Shown here: piece after piece, positions 10,322-23,211 of the stretch
Numbering within the stretch: the first letter of the stretch is position 1
Layout: each line of letters opens with the position of its first letter
Origin: Plumapathes pennacea
Taxonomy: Eukaryota; Cnidaria; Anthozoa; Antipatharia; Myriopathidae
Assembly (NCBI GenBank): GCA_964036295.1
Contig: OZ038470.1
Location: forward strand, 1,042,001 to 1,106,000
Length of the DNA: 64,000 nt
Reading direction: 5' to 3'
The notes under the pieces: generated by a model
What the model saw: only the letters and a program-made list of their open reading frames with translations
What the model was told of the DNA's origin: nothing
The model's database searches: none
Made by a program: the position numbers and the translations under genes

Positions 10322-10610
10322 AGGGTTCGTACTATTTTGGGCTTTTGAAATTCCATGACTTTCCATGACCTTGTCCATGACCTTTTAAAGTATTTCATGA
10401 CCTAAAGTTGACCAGTTTACAAAAATTAACAAAAACTGTCCGTTTCCCTGAGTCATTTTCCCTTTTTTAAATTACAAGAAATTTATTTTGTACAATGAAC
10501 GTCATTTTCCATGACTTTCCATGACCCACACTTAAATTCCATGACTTTCTAGGCCTGGAAAATGAAATCCGAAAATTCCATGACTTTCCAGGTTTTCCAT
10601 GACCCGTACA
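10322..10610. mobile_element. Repeat-rich inverted element with CCATGACTTTCCATGACC words
   Basis: The left end GGGTTCGTACTATTTTGGGC is partly mirrored at the right end (CATGACCCGTACAAAC). The interior holds many copies of TTCCATGACTTTCCATGACC on one strand. It lies between the LSM5 stop and the regucalcin promoter and has no coding frame. Confidence 0.6.
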
Positions 10611-10736
10611 AACACTGTGTTCATCTGACGACTGAGGTGCAACTTCCAATAAATTACTTTATACTCTGCGATTGTGTGGACCTGATACTGTCATCCCACT
10701 CAAAGCCTTTGTTATCTTCCAAAACTCAACTTCCGG

Positions 10737-10768
<32 letters not shown>

Positions 10769-10830
10769 AACTTAGGCACCAAAAACTCACAATTTGGAGT
10801 TTGTTAAACTGATACTTTGCACCCCTACTT

Positions 10831-10889
10831 TGCGCATGCTCACCAACTCTACGCATGCGCACCAACTCTACGCATGCGCAGACGTTTTG
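10831..10889 (+). promoter_or_regulatory. Three 19-bp promoter repeats with NRF1-like cores before regucalcin
   Basis: The units at 10831-10849, 10850-10868 and 10869-10887 share GCATGCGCACCAACTC or a close variant. The second and third contain the palindrome CGCATGCG. The third continues into GCAGACGTTTTG, exactly as at the LSM5 promoter (7479-7498). The array ends 72 bp before the regucalcin start. The site identity is by resemblance to the NRF1 consensus. Confidence 0.55.
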
Positions 10890-10961
10890 CCCTGAACTCG
10901 TTCGCAGTCTTTCGCGGCTGTAAACACAGTGCATGAAGTTTACATGAACGGTTATTTCGCG

Positions 10962-13900
10962 ATGGCCGTGGCTGGTACCGCAAGTGTGAGCGTCGTTTCC
11001 AAATGCTGCTCGGAGCTGGGCGAAGGACCGCATTGGGATGAACGGACCAGAAGGCTTATCTGGGTAGACATCTTTGGAGACAGTGTGCATGTCTTAGATC
11101 CGGAAACAGGAAAGGTGAATAAATATATTGACTTTCTGGGTCAACGACCTTGCCCCAGCGGACAATTATAATTTCAAAACTTATCTCAAATGCCCCATTT
11201 CAGGTTGGGCACGACAGGTCATCTTATTAATGATGTTTCGATTTGAATTTACATGTTATATTCCAAAAACGAGTGCGAGTGTTTGACGGGAACAATGAAA
11301 ACTAATGGCACTAATTAATGAAAGGCAGGCCGCTCTGGCTGAAGGTGTTTGGAACCCTCATCAGAGAAGAAGCACGAGTTTTTTGAATAACTTTTTAAAG
11401 AGATGTATACAAACTAGATTTTTTTATCCCCAGAATTGGAACTTGGACCAGTGTTTACTCTGTTTATGACGCCCTGAGGGGGGGAGGGGGTAATTCCTCA
11501 TAATTTTTGGTGGGGCAGTGTGCAGCTGCCCAGGTGTGAAAAAATTTCCTGAAAAAATTCTATTTCTGACCAAAATATGTGATTTTTTTTATCCTATTTC
11601 AGGCCACATTATGCAATTTTCAACCCTATTTCAGAATATTGTATGCAAAAATGTGCACCATGTTTCAGACCAAATACCAAATGTACTACCCTATTCCAGA
11701 CCAAAGAATCAAAATTGATACCCTTTTTCAGACTAAAATGCTGTAAACGATACCCTTTAGGACGATATATACCTATATGGCTTACATAGTTTATGGGACC
11801 CCCACCCCAGGATTTGATGCTGTCCAAAAATCTTCAACCTGATGGTTGGCTAACAGAACATGACTATTAATGTGCTTAAGAATGGGCAGCTACAAATACC
11901 AGATAACAGGGGGTGCCGGCAATGGGGATCAAAGTACTTAACGATATTGTGGCATGTATCTTAGGACCAAGAATACAAGTTGGATGACAGTGTTGGAGCT
12001 GGTAAGTTGAAAATTTGATAGAGAGAAAACCAGAGCCACCATTTTCCTTATGTTAGCCTAAAAAATGTCAGTCATTGTGGGTTATGCTCAAACAATATTA
12101 TTTGGAGAATGGGTGATTTTTTAACCCTAACCCATAATATTTTATTTATGTTTGCTTATAGACCTAATAGTACAATGTTCTTGATCCGCAGCTGTTCCCA
12201 GACAAAAGGGAGGATCTGTAGCAGTTGCAACTGGAAGAAACTATGTCTTTCTTGACTTAGAGGTGGGTCTAAATATTATACCCAGTGAAATATGTTGGTA
12301 CTGTCGCTGTCTGGTCCAGTCTTACATGTAAACATGATCACAAAACAACATTCGTGTTAGATATATACAGTCATGTATTGTAGTTCTGAACTTTAGTGGT
12401 CAAAGTTTGAGGGCATCATCAGTGGCATCCTGAGGGGGGAGGTGATGGGGTTTGTGCTTACATTCATTATGTTTGATTTTTTTATGATCAATACTTTTTC
12501 TTTTCATACCTCTTTCTCTGTTTACAGACAGGGCACAAGGAAGTTGTTGCTACAGTTGATGGTATGGCAAATTACAATATAATGTTTGACATGCATATAG
12601 TTAAACCATTTAAAACTCCCATGACATAAAAATTCAATAGTGTGTAAATTACTATAATTAACTAATAAGAAGAGACCACAAACTGAGGTAATAAGAAAGA
12701 TTACTTTGTTACTAAATGCCAGTCCTTCTTCTGCAGATAACAAGAAAGGAAACCGATTCAATGATGGCAAGTGTGATCCAGTATGTTTCATTTCATTCAT
12801 TTTGATGATGCACCATATTTAATAATAAGTTCTGTAAATGCAAAGGCTTGTGTCTTTGAGGATGAATTATGTCCTGAAGCTGCTTCAAATGGTCCTGTTT
12901 ATTGCTCTGTTTGTTTCCTTTTCCTCTGCAGGTTGGAAGATTTTTTGCAGGTGAGATTTTGCCCATTGTGTCCTTCAATCAACATACAGTTGAATTAAGC
13001 TCCCATAAGCAGACACCTTTGGGAAGCAGTCCATTACCATAACAGTGGAAATGTCTACTTAAACAAGACAGCTGACATTTCAGACTAAGTTTGACTGAGG
13101 ATTTCTAGAGGCACCCGTGAGTAGAGCTGTCTGATCACAAGTGTCCACCCAGAGAGCTTTGACTGTCAGTATAAGCCTCAAAGTACTTTATTAAGAGGAT
13201 ATTGGTGCCTTTTTGAGACAGTCAAACAGATACGTGTCTGCTCATGGTAATAGCCTGTTGAATGACAGCTAGATCAGCTACATTTTTATGGAGTCACCAA
13301 CTTGTCTGTAGGTACTATGGGACCAGAGCCAGTGGCAACCCAAGTTGAACCTCACCAAGGTTCTTTGGTAAGAGAATTATACTGGGTTCTCAGCTTTCAC
13401 TCTGGCTTGAGTTCATGATGCAAATTCTCCTAAAGGTTCAAGAAGAAAGTTTTTGAGTGATGTAGTGAGAATTGATATGAAGATATACAAGATAAATCAC
13501 ATACTAAAATAATATTACAGTCGAACCCCTAGTAAGCAGCCAGTTGTCAAAGTCCTGAAACTAATGTCAGTATAATACTGTAAATAAATCCCCCATTACT
13601 CAGCTGCCTCCACTATAAGCGGCCACGGCCACCTTTTGGCTGTCCCAATTGGGGCTCTTCAATTGTTTTTACCCCCATTAAGTGGCCACTAAAAAGCTCT
13701 ATCAAGCCAAGTTCTGCATGCTGTGTGACACATCTCTAGTGAGAGATTAATGAGAAGTTGAGCTGGGTTTCATTCTTGGAACAAGCTACCCTATTGTGTT
13801 TTCTGTTGAATTTTTTTTTTTTTTTTTTTTTTTCAATTTCATTTCAATAACATTATCCATACTATTTTTTATTCACAGTATTCTCTTAATTGTGACAAAA

Positions 13901-15684
13901 GTGTGACCTGTAAGTTTGACCAGGTAATTATTATTGTTGAAATATTATTTATTTGTTATTTTTTATCACTTATTGTTTGATTAATTTGTTTGACAATATA
14001 CCATGTACTGTAGCTGGATCCTGAACATTGGACTTAAAAATGTTTAAGGTTTTGGAAGGATTTCAGTGCACCAAATTTAACATCCAATGGCGATGACTAG
14101 GTAGATATCAAACTTGAAATGTATACAGCAACAGCAAGCATCAAATTTGTTTATATTAGAATGACTCTGTCACCGTTCTTAGCAGGATCCCGACCATCCT
14201 TGCATGTAGCAAGTTCTGCATGTTCACCTGTACATCATTCTGTACTTTACTCTGTTGTAGGTTACCATATCTAATGGGATGGCATGGAGTCCAGATAAGA
14301 AGACATTTTATTACATTGATACAACTGCAAGGTATGACTAACAAAAACAATCAGTGTTGTTTTGCATCTCAAAGTTCATGTAATTAGGGCTGTGGTAAGA
14401 TCTTTAGGTTTCACCAGGAGCATACACGTATAGAAAAGTAAGGTGATATCTCTTGATAAAATTTTCTTGTTTCCATTGTTTAGGTGTGTTGATGCATTTG
14501 ATTATGACTTAGCAACTGGTGCGTTATCCAATCGACACACTGTTGTAAAGGTGGACTCATCCCTTGGGGTATGCTTGCTATACAGTCAAGTATCTATTAT
14601 AATCAGGTAGAAATTACATAAAACCTCTTGTACCATAAGCGAGGTAAATTTCTCCTTTCAGTATTTTTGTCAGCTATAAATAGTCCACTCTAGGGATGAT
14701 CTTGCATGGTACTTGAAGTGTACGGTCCGACTATTGATTTAATTCTAAAATTTCTTTTGTAATAAATTGATTTCTTAGTGGCCCGATGGGATGACTATTG
14801 ACACTGAGGGCATGCTTTGGGTAGCGATGTACAATGGAGGAAAGGCAAGTGGCAGTAACTAGGCACTGGGCCTGTTGTTTCACAATATTGTACTGTAGGC
14901 TGACTCTAATATTATCTTCTCTTTTTTTCAGATCATTAGATTCAGCCCTTGCACAGGGGAAATCCTTAGCAGTGTAGAATTTCCTGTGTCAAAAGTCACA
15001 TCTTGCTGTTGGGCAGGAAGTAATTATGATGAGTTGCTTGTTACCAGTGAAAGGTGAGTTGCTCAAGAATCTCATGTACAACAGAGTTGCACTTCAAGCC
15101 ATGCTGGAATATTGTAGTAATTTTACCAACCACATACTCAGACCAAGTCATACCGACCAGTACAACATTGTCTATATAATTATACCTTGATCAACACCAC
15201 AGTAGTCTTTACCCAAAACTAACACCATCTTAGTCACAAAGTTAAACTAAAACAGGCCATTGCTGCATACAGTCAACTCCCTGTAAGACAGACACCCTCG
15301 GGACCAGCTCCAACTGTCCGTTTTAGAGAGGTGTCTGTCTTAAAAAGAGTTCAGTTAGAATAAACAACTGAAGAAACATCAGAGACTGCTCCTACCAGGT
15401 GTCCGTCTTAGCGAGGTCTCAGACGGTTGTCCGTTAAGGGAGTTGATTGTACTATCCAATTTTATAAGTCCATGTGAGATTTAATCATCAGTATAGTGGT
15501 AAAATGCATTAAGGATCAACACAAGATTTAGGTCAAACAAATTCAGTGATACACTTCTGCTGCCTTTTCCCCCAGGGCGAGGCTTTCTCCTCAAGAGAAG
15601 GCAGCACAGCCCCTGGCTGGTTCTATATTCAGAGTCAAGAATCTGGGAACACAGGGGCTGCCAGCAGTGGCTTACAATGGATAG
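10962..15684 (+). CDS. RGN: Regucalcin / SMP30-type gluconolactonase
   Basis: Thirteen exons: 10962-11114, 11965-12001, 12192-12262, 12528-12561, 12737-12780, 12932-12950, 13312-13367, 13879-13923, 14261-14331, 14484-14568, 14779-14844, 14932-15053 and 15576-15684. They give 303 residues (human 299). The family is a calcium-binding six-bladed beta-propeller lactonase with a divalent metal at Glu, Asn and Asp. These are Glu21 (ELGEGPHWDE), Asn158 (TISNGMAWSPD) and Asp208 (WPDGMTID). The human-like segments NRFNDGKCDPVGRFFAG and WAGSNYDELLVTSER are present. The C-terminus (GLPAVAYNG) matches the family end. An in-frame ATG at 10944 would add six residues; 10962 (MAVAG) was preferred. Intron 11 is GC-AG (AAAG then GCAAGT), while all others are GT-AG. 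Confidence 0.97.
11470..11812 (+). repeat. Dispersed element carrying a short internal tandem repeat, copy 2
   Basis: This is in the opposite orientation to the copy at 4925-5290. It contains the flank words GGGGGAGGGGGTAATTCCTC and ATATACCTATATGG and the inner CCTATTTCAGACC units. It lies in regucalcin intron 1. The repeat number and several units differ from copy 1, so the copies are old or the inner array changes quickly. Confidence 0.8.
15268..15451. mobile_element. Short TIR element with GACAGACACC words (family C)
   Basis: The ends are TACAGTCAACTCCCTGTAAG and, inverted, TAAGGGAGTTGATTGTA. Inside are GACAGACACC and GGTGTCTGTCTTA words. A related copy lies at about 56652-56850 in a PDE1 intron. 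No coding frame is present; it is a MITE-like element in the last regucalcin intron. Confidence 0.7.
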
Positions 15685-16113
15685 AAAAGAATTTAGGACT
15701 ATATTTTTACCAAAGACTTTGTTGTTTATAGCTAACATGACAACAATTTATTCTTGCCAAATACCTACAATTTATTCCAATATGGCTAACAAATTACAGC
15801 AGAAAATGTGCCCACAAACATCAAGGTGGTTTTGGGCATGGACGGTGTTCATTGTCTCTACAAAGGCACTGTCTACTGTCTAACAGTATAAAAATGGCCG
15901 GTAGCGCTACATACTGTAAGCTACAACAGCTGATAACAACAAATTATATGAAAGTCAAATTTTAGGACTTTTCCTGTGCAGTTATCTGTGTGAATATTAG
16001 ATGAATTAGTGGGCAAATCCAAACAAAGTGTACAAAATCAAGAGCCATTGTAATGTTTGACCCTTCAGTATCCTGGTTCTACTTGTGAAAGTCAAAACAA
16101 ACTACTTGGGTCC

Positions 16114-18028
16114 TCATTTGAGTCCTGGTGCATTCCTTTGCAGAAGGGACACAAAGTCCCGGACCACAGCAACTGGGACATTTTCATTCACATATATATG
16201 AAGAAACATTTTTTTGTCCCATGGTGGCATCAAAACTCCCAAAGTAATGATCATTTCATTTGTCTGTGAGCGCAGCACAGGTTGGGCCTGCCAGCGTTTC
16301 AGGGCATCTGTGTCTGGGCAGCATGTCAGCTGGGAAGAAAAACAGCAATAGATATAATTACTAATATTATTATTAGTCATTAATAATAATTATTATTAAA
16401 TATTATTTTAATCTTTTTATAATGAATGTTAATATTGTTAACAATATTGGTAATTATCTATTGTGGTCGAGTGAAAATTTCGATAGATATTGAATGAGTG
16501 AAAGTGAACTAGACTAATCATTGACTGGGTGGCAGACTGGGCCTGTTCTCCAATCATAATCACTAAATTGAGTGTGCAGTCCATCCCATAAGTTATGGAC
16601 CAGGTTTTTTCCCTCACAGTCTCAAGGAATTTCTTGGAATTCCAAGAATTATTTCACTGGGCAATGATTTCCAGATATCCTCTGGACAATAGTTGATTCA
16701 ACTATTAACAACAGATATGAATAATTTATTATTCACATCGTTTTAACATTTTTCTACATGAATGGTTCACATAAACTCACCCCACAGAGACCACACAAGC
16801 CTCCACAACATGGTGCTACACCGTGAACTGCGATCGTCCCTGATACACCAGTGTTTCCCTGCATTTCAACACTCTTCAGGCAGCGCAGTGGGATTGGTTG
16901 GTAATAAGTTTTGTCTCCACAATTAGCTGTCATATTGTATCCACCAGGAAGTCTTTTAGGGTTTCCCCACTCCATCAAACCCATGGCTAAAAAATATTAG
17001 AGTATAACTAAAGTGTGATAAAACTTGTTGGGATCTCCTACTACCAGCAATATCACTGCTATGTAGGAATGAGAATCATAAGAATTAACAATGGGGCAAA
17101 TAAAGGAGTACTCTACCAAATATTGTATTTTATTATATAGACACAAGTGTTTTACTGGAAAATATACCGTGCGTAAAATCCATACGAAACTTCATCCGGG
17201 ACCAGAGTGGCGTATTTTCCATATCCTCACTAGTGAGGATATCGTTGGCATCATTTCCCGCTTTTGCATGGTTGTTTGTGCAATTTCTCGTACAACACTC
17301 GTGTCTAATATAATAAAAAGAAAATTACATGGTGGCTTGAAGATATGGATTTTATTTTCTCATGGTAAAAACAATATTTTACCACTCGAAGATAAAATTC
17401 ATATCTGTGTGCCACCGTGTAATATCCTCTGTGTATTTCCTACACTACAACCATGTTCTTCCAGCCATGTTGCATGCTGTACATGACTCTGCTTCCATCC
17501 CATTATTAGTATAAACAAGCTCCATGATTTTGTTGTGGGTTTATACATACACATATCTTGCTGTGACGACAGCAGTAGTAAGCGTTGGTTTGTAATCAGG
17601 CAGATTCCTCCTGTCTTTCCACTTAAAGTGGCATTATTCTCATCAGCATACGTCAGATGTGTGTAGGTCAAGTGGCTGAACTGGTTGTATGCTTGAAAGT
17701 TCTCCCCCTCGTACATCAAACCAACCAGAAGTTCCTTGTAACCCATGTTGCCCTGGAAAGAAGCAGTTTATAATTTAGAGTGCTCATCTCTAGTGGTTTC
17801 TTTCCATTCCCTCACTGGAAAGAGTACATCCAGCCTGCAGACAGCAGCGGCTTAATTCACGTCGGGGCATGCACCCCAATATAAAGCAGCCACTGTTAAT
17901 CTGCAGGCTGGAGTGTCATAACTCCACCACAGAGAGTGGTCTTTGATAACTGGATCATGCAAAGTGAGTTTTATTTACGTTCATTCTTATCACTGGTTTA
18001 TATCTGTTAATTTAAGTTTCAATCTTTT

Positions 18029-18059
<31 letters not shown>

Positions 18060-19083
18060 ATTACCCATGTAAAGCAAACCTTGCAACTGGACAGGCTCAG
18101 AAAACCTTTGCTGCTGCTGCTGCATCTGTAATGGGTCATCTAGCTTTCAGAGGGCTCATATTAGTAATCATAATGCAATCACTGACCTTCAGTGAGACAA
18201 ACTGGCCATTTACTGTCCTCTGAAGCTGGTCCCCTCCTTGTTGGATCACTCTCATCAGACTTTCACTGCTCATGTGTTTTGTACTTAACTGGCTGTGAAC
18301 ACTTCTAGAGAGTGGATCCAGCATATTAGCTGTGAAGATTTGAGGTTGAATGACAACAGGAGCTGGCATCAGACTGTCAAGATTATCCAAATTCACTGTA
18401 AAATAAATGTGCAGCATCAATATTAATAAAATATGATGTATAAATGATTGTAATTTACCTGTACACATATAGACGTGTCCAACACAGTTATTAACTTTCA
18501 TCAATAACCCTCTTCGATCAGAAGTTCTTTTGTCTAATCGCAAGGCCGTTGGCACACCCAAACAATGCGCTAGACTATAAAGCATATATAGGAAGCCCGA
18601 ATTAATGTTCTTCAGTTCTTTTGTAGTTTTGCCTCCGTGCATAAACATATTATTTATATATTTGGTTGTCTACCACATGGTAAGATCGAGCTAAGGTACA
18701 GTAAGAGCGCTTCTAGCGCAAGTGTGACCACGACTAATAATAGAATTTTAGGTCCTTTTCTGCAACGTGTTGATCCATTGGCCGGGATGTGGTTAACTTA
18801 AAAACAAAGCAAACTCGCAGTATATAATTGATCGTCCGAGATTATGGGGCAAGACGGTATCAATAGAACATACACCTCATTCCTAAGAAGGCTTCCTGTT
18901 TTTTCAGATACCTTGAGGCCCTGGCGCCTGCACTCGCTCATCTTGTCCGTTCACGTGAAAATTACTCATCTCTTCCAAAGCTATGTTGCCACTGTAAACT
19001 CCGGGGTAGCCGATTTCTGAACCTTTGCCAGCTCCTTTATGGTTTTCAAAAGGTTCGTAAGTATGTGAACCAGATGCTGCCAT
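16114..19083 (-). CDS. Unrecognised 334-residue protein, possible GRAM/PH-like core
   Basis: Five exons on the minus strand: 19083-18912, 18395-18187, 17752-17551, 16986-16781 and 16329-16114. The phases close and the last ends in TGA. The N-terminal ~60 residues (MAASGSHTYEPFENHKGAGK) look disordered. The middle has GYKELLVGLMYEGENFQ and GGICLITNQRLLLLSSQQ, the 'ITNxRLLLLS' strand pattern seen in GRAM/PH-like lipid-binding folds. Next comes a Cys-rich stretch (CCGGLCGLCGLTCCPDTDAL), then strands such as NEMIITLGVLMPPWDKKMFL and a final helix VVRDFVSLLQR. No transmembrane segment or signal peptide is evident. I do not recognise the family, and the GRAM/PH idea rests on pattern only. A separate ATG-containing segment at 18648-18459 splices in the same phase to exon 2 and could be an alternative first exon. 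Confidence 0.85.
17180..17480. repeat. Dispersed-type repeat with palindrome, inside an intron
   Basis: An approximately 300-bp block in the third intron contains the palindrome CCATATCCTCACTAGTGAGG and paired words such as GGATTTTATTTTCTCATGG and CCACTCGAAGATAAAATTC, which look inserted. There is no other copy in this window, so the call as a mobile remnant is weak. Confidence 0.4.
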
Positions 19084-22000
19084 GCGAAGTTATTTGCTCG
19101 AAGTCCAGCCGCCGCTTCGGAGAAATGAAAGACAAATGAATTCTCGAGAGATTCGATTCTTGGAATGTTGGGGGGGACGCGTAGGGTGCAAGGGGCAGCA
19201 ACGGAAAAAAAAGTTATCGTTTTCAGCGATCGAGAGTCATTTCTTGAGGAAACAGCCGATAGCGGTTCTGCAAGGCATCGTTCGTGGAGCGAAAAGAATG
19301 CATTATTTATAATATAACTGGCGCGCTGTGTTGTGCCGTCTGTTTCAGTCTGCCGAATGCCTCGAAGTATATTTACTCAGCACTAGATGACTTACTGATT
19401 AAAAACATACTTTTTGTCTGAAACGGCTACGCGGACTTTTACGACTTTTACATGAGACCATGGGACGCCGAGTGTAAATAAAGAAAGAAACAAAAGAAAC
19501 GGTGTCCTTTGTCATTATTTAGCTGTTTATATCAAATAATGTAAAATACACACATAGAGTAAAATCACTTATATCATATAATAAAATGCTGATTTCAAAC
19601 AACTGCTTTGCAGGAGAAATCGAAGTTCGCATTATTTGATATAATACGCGCAGTTTTATATGCTAGCTCGATTATTTGATATAAGCAACATAATTTCTTT
19701 ACACTCGGCGAGCAGAAGAAGGCTAGCAAGACTGTTTAATATGCGGAGACGTGACTTGGAACTTTATCTAGGTTTCGAATCAGTGCTATACTATTTCTTT
19801 CAGTCTGGTGATCAAAACTGTTTTCCGTTTCTGAAAAGATATTTAGTGAAATCATTTATACTAATTCCAAGTATAACAGACGTGCAAGTCAGTTATCTCT
19901 TCCAACATGTTTCCGTAGTAAATGATGTCTGACGTCACACCTCCACCTGCTGAAAGTGTGAACTCTGCTTGTGGGCCTTGTGATGCAAAGTGGAACTTTC
20001 TTTATATATAAAAGCTCGTAATGCCCTTTTTGTGTTTTAATCATAACTAGACTGCCGTTGCCAGTGAGCTCGCGGCCGGTTAGTTGGGTCGAGAGCAGAA
20101 TAAACTAAAATGGAAAGCAAGGACAAGAGCGGAAGACCAGGAGACTTCCAGTTTCTCACAGTATAGAGAACTTGGCTATCATTACAACACTCATACACTT
20201 GGTTCTTAAAGGTTGAGCGACTCTGCATTTTGAACTTAGAAGCGAAACGGTTACCCACCGAGTAAATCTGAGTAATGCGTGACTTGTCTTTGACAGTTTG
20301 ACCTCGAGGCTACGATTAATCCAGCCTTCGCTTCAATACTAGTCTGTCTTGTTTTTTAACTGAATGCGTTTCACTTCTATTAGGCTTTCGAGTATTCGTG
20401 CTTTGTAACAAATATAAAATTGAAAGCGAGGAATGTAACGCGAGACATGTTTAAAATATTATTGCGGTTTTGTTCACAGTGCGTTCAGTCCATTTGCGAC
20501 TGCAAACTTAATACTCAGGACTATTTCGGTGTATTTTTCATTTCTGGTATACAATGACCATTGCAAAACAAAGGCTACATGATCGAATGAAAGAAACATT
20601 TCAACAGGCAATGTACGATAAGCAGAAGAATCGTATGAGGCAACAGATGTCATGAACAGAGTAAAGCATAAATCGCCATTGTTTTGCGGTTAAAGCTCAT
20701 CGTAGCTTTGGTTTCCGTTTTCGGCCTGTTTTCTTCCCAGAAGTATTTCGTGTCGCCACAGAAAGTTTCGTCGGGACTAAATATTTAGCGGCGACAGAGA
20801 TATTTGCAATCCCCCAGCGGTATCTGATCAAACATCTGTTTACGGCTATTCTCAAAGCTTCCGCGGTGAACTAAAGAACGCAAGCCAAAATCGTTCCCTA
20901 ACATCCAGTTTATCAGTGCGTGTTCCACAAACCCAAACGGTGGAGTTGGGATTAAATGCAGTTAACTTTTACACACAAGTACCGAGCAATTCACTGGCCA
21001 CAATCGAGTTGTTTCGAAGTCAATTACGTCATTGCATATCACGTGATAATCTGAACCAATCATGGTGTGCAGATTCGTAACCCAGAAAAAAACTAACATG
21101 ACGATAAAGACACGCCGTGTGATTTTAAGCTCGACGGGCCACGCCCGCGAGCAATCCGCGGTTAAGAAAGTCCTGGTCTAAACAAGATTAAAACAATAGC
21201 CATGCTTAACGGACAACAGCTAAACGTCGTCTTTACAAACCGACTCCGATCCATGTTCTAAAAATGCAATTTTCCGTTTGGCTAACCCTGTTTTACGGCG
21301 TCCGTCTAAACTTCAGTTTAGCGAAAAACCAGGTCTAAGTTAGGCTTTGTTTAAAAAATCGGCCCTTAAAGGACAACTGCGGGCCAAAAACAAAGGAATT
21401 TAAGAAGAATGGCCATGTTTTACCCTTCCCAAAAATGCAACTTTTTCCCTTCAATGCGCGAATATAAGGGAGAAACTCCAGCACAGTTAGAAAATACGAC
21501 ACGCAGGCCGCCATTATGAGCCCGCGAATTTTCATGCGGCTTACCGTGGGACGTCATATTGTCAATCGGATAGTTACGACGGAGTTGTTTTCCGGTTGCC
21601 ACCTCATTAGTTCGCTCTGTACACGAAATAACGATGAGTTTCTTTAAACACGAAGACGCGTATTCTACGTTTGTTCTATGTTAGAATGGTTATCGCTGGC
21701 TTATGTGCAATGGGAAAAGATTATTAAATCATATTTTACAAGTAAAGATTGTAGCTGCTCGAACTGAGGCGAGCAGATTATGAAACATTTCGCCAAAACA
21801 ACTTGCTTTTTGTACCAGCGATATAGAAATTTGAACAGTGTGTGCCGTTTCCACAGACACACATCCATCAGGTCGCTTTCTTGCTACGTTTTAGCTCGCT
21901 CGATTGGGCGACGCCTAGCGTTTAATACTTGCAAATTGCGACGCGCCATGCAGCTGTAATACACAATGCGCGTCGCTTGCACCAAAATTTACCACGCAAA

Positions 22001-23200
22001 AACTAACATAAAAGCTGCATGTTATATCTATCCACGTGAAGCAAATCTCACATCCAATCGCTCTTTGGGATTTTGACCGCTACTGTACTGGAGTTGTCGA
22101 GGACTAAGCATTGTGCGCGTGAAATTAAAGAGCACGATCAAATAACAAGATACGTGCGCGTGTGTCAGGTTTATCTGAAGATCTTTTCGACGACGTAACT
22201 GTTCCTCCCCCGATTTCTTCCTGGGAGGAGCGCATGGGACAGGCCTAATCCGGAATTAACGTAACCATTTTTAATTTAGAATCTCTCCATAAAAACTATA
22301 AAAACAGATACTGCAATAAAGTAAATACGCTGCAGTCTGTACATTGTGGTAGTTTATTACTGTTCGTGATATAGTTACTGACGACCTTTGTTACAATTAC
22401 GATGGTCAACTGTTACCAGAAACATACAGTATTTTACTTTGTCTCTGAGGATTTGGTTTAGGACTAGGTTTTATGGTTAGGACCTGCAGTTGTTGATATC
22501 TAACCACAAACCTAGCCCTAAACCTAACGTAACACTACGAGATTAGCTCTGACGCCTGGCAAATCAGCATAATCCTCGCGTGTCCAGGTTCACTAGGTCC
22601 GGGGTGGTACGGTAAATTCAAAGCAACCCAGAATACCCCGCTTCTATTGTCACGGATTTCAGGAGTGTTTTATAGCGACGAGAAAAAAAGAAGACAAATC
22701 ATTTTTATTTACAAAAAGGCGGGGTATTCTGTATAGTAAACTTGATTGTTTTTCCACAAGGGGCCACGTAATCCACAGTTACCAGGCTTCTCACGGTTGT
22801 CGTTATACCATGCTCACTGCGTGTGCAGTCAACTATGATCTTCTCTCGCTCTCGCTGGAGGAGACTGTCGATCTACATTGTTATTTGTTCGGGATGTTTT
22901 TTCCTCTTTCCACTATTGCTTCACTACCATATCCCGAACGACACAAGCGCGAGAAGGGATCGTTTCTTTCTGATCAAAGGTACTGTTGTGTTATAGTTTC
23001 CATATTACAGATTGTTTGTTCGCCATGTAGCTGTCACTGAAATGTATGCATGAGCACTTGTGAATGCACACGCAGAAAATATGCCCTGAAATCAAATTTA
23101 TCTCTTTGTACTTATTTGTCTGCTGAGATATATGTAATGTACTTTGGTAAGATAGTTTTCGCGTGATAGTGGACATAACTCGTGCATGGCAGTGCGCGCT
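19084..23200. other. Gene-poor stretch, no supported gene
   Basis: Only short, unsupported frames occur here, with no recognisable protein. AT-rich repeated words (ATTATTTGATATAA and its reverse) lie at 19510-19690. A 33-codon basic frame (MTIAKQRLHDRMKETF...) at 20554-20655 is isolated and unsupported. Words such as CCTAGCCCTAAACCTAACG near 22505 are telomere-like but few. Nothing else could be assigned. Confidence 0.6.
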
Positions 23201-23211
23201 CGTGATGTATA

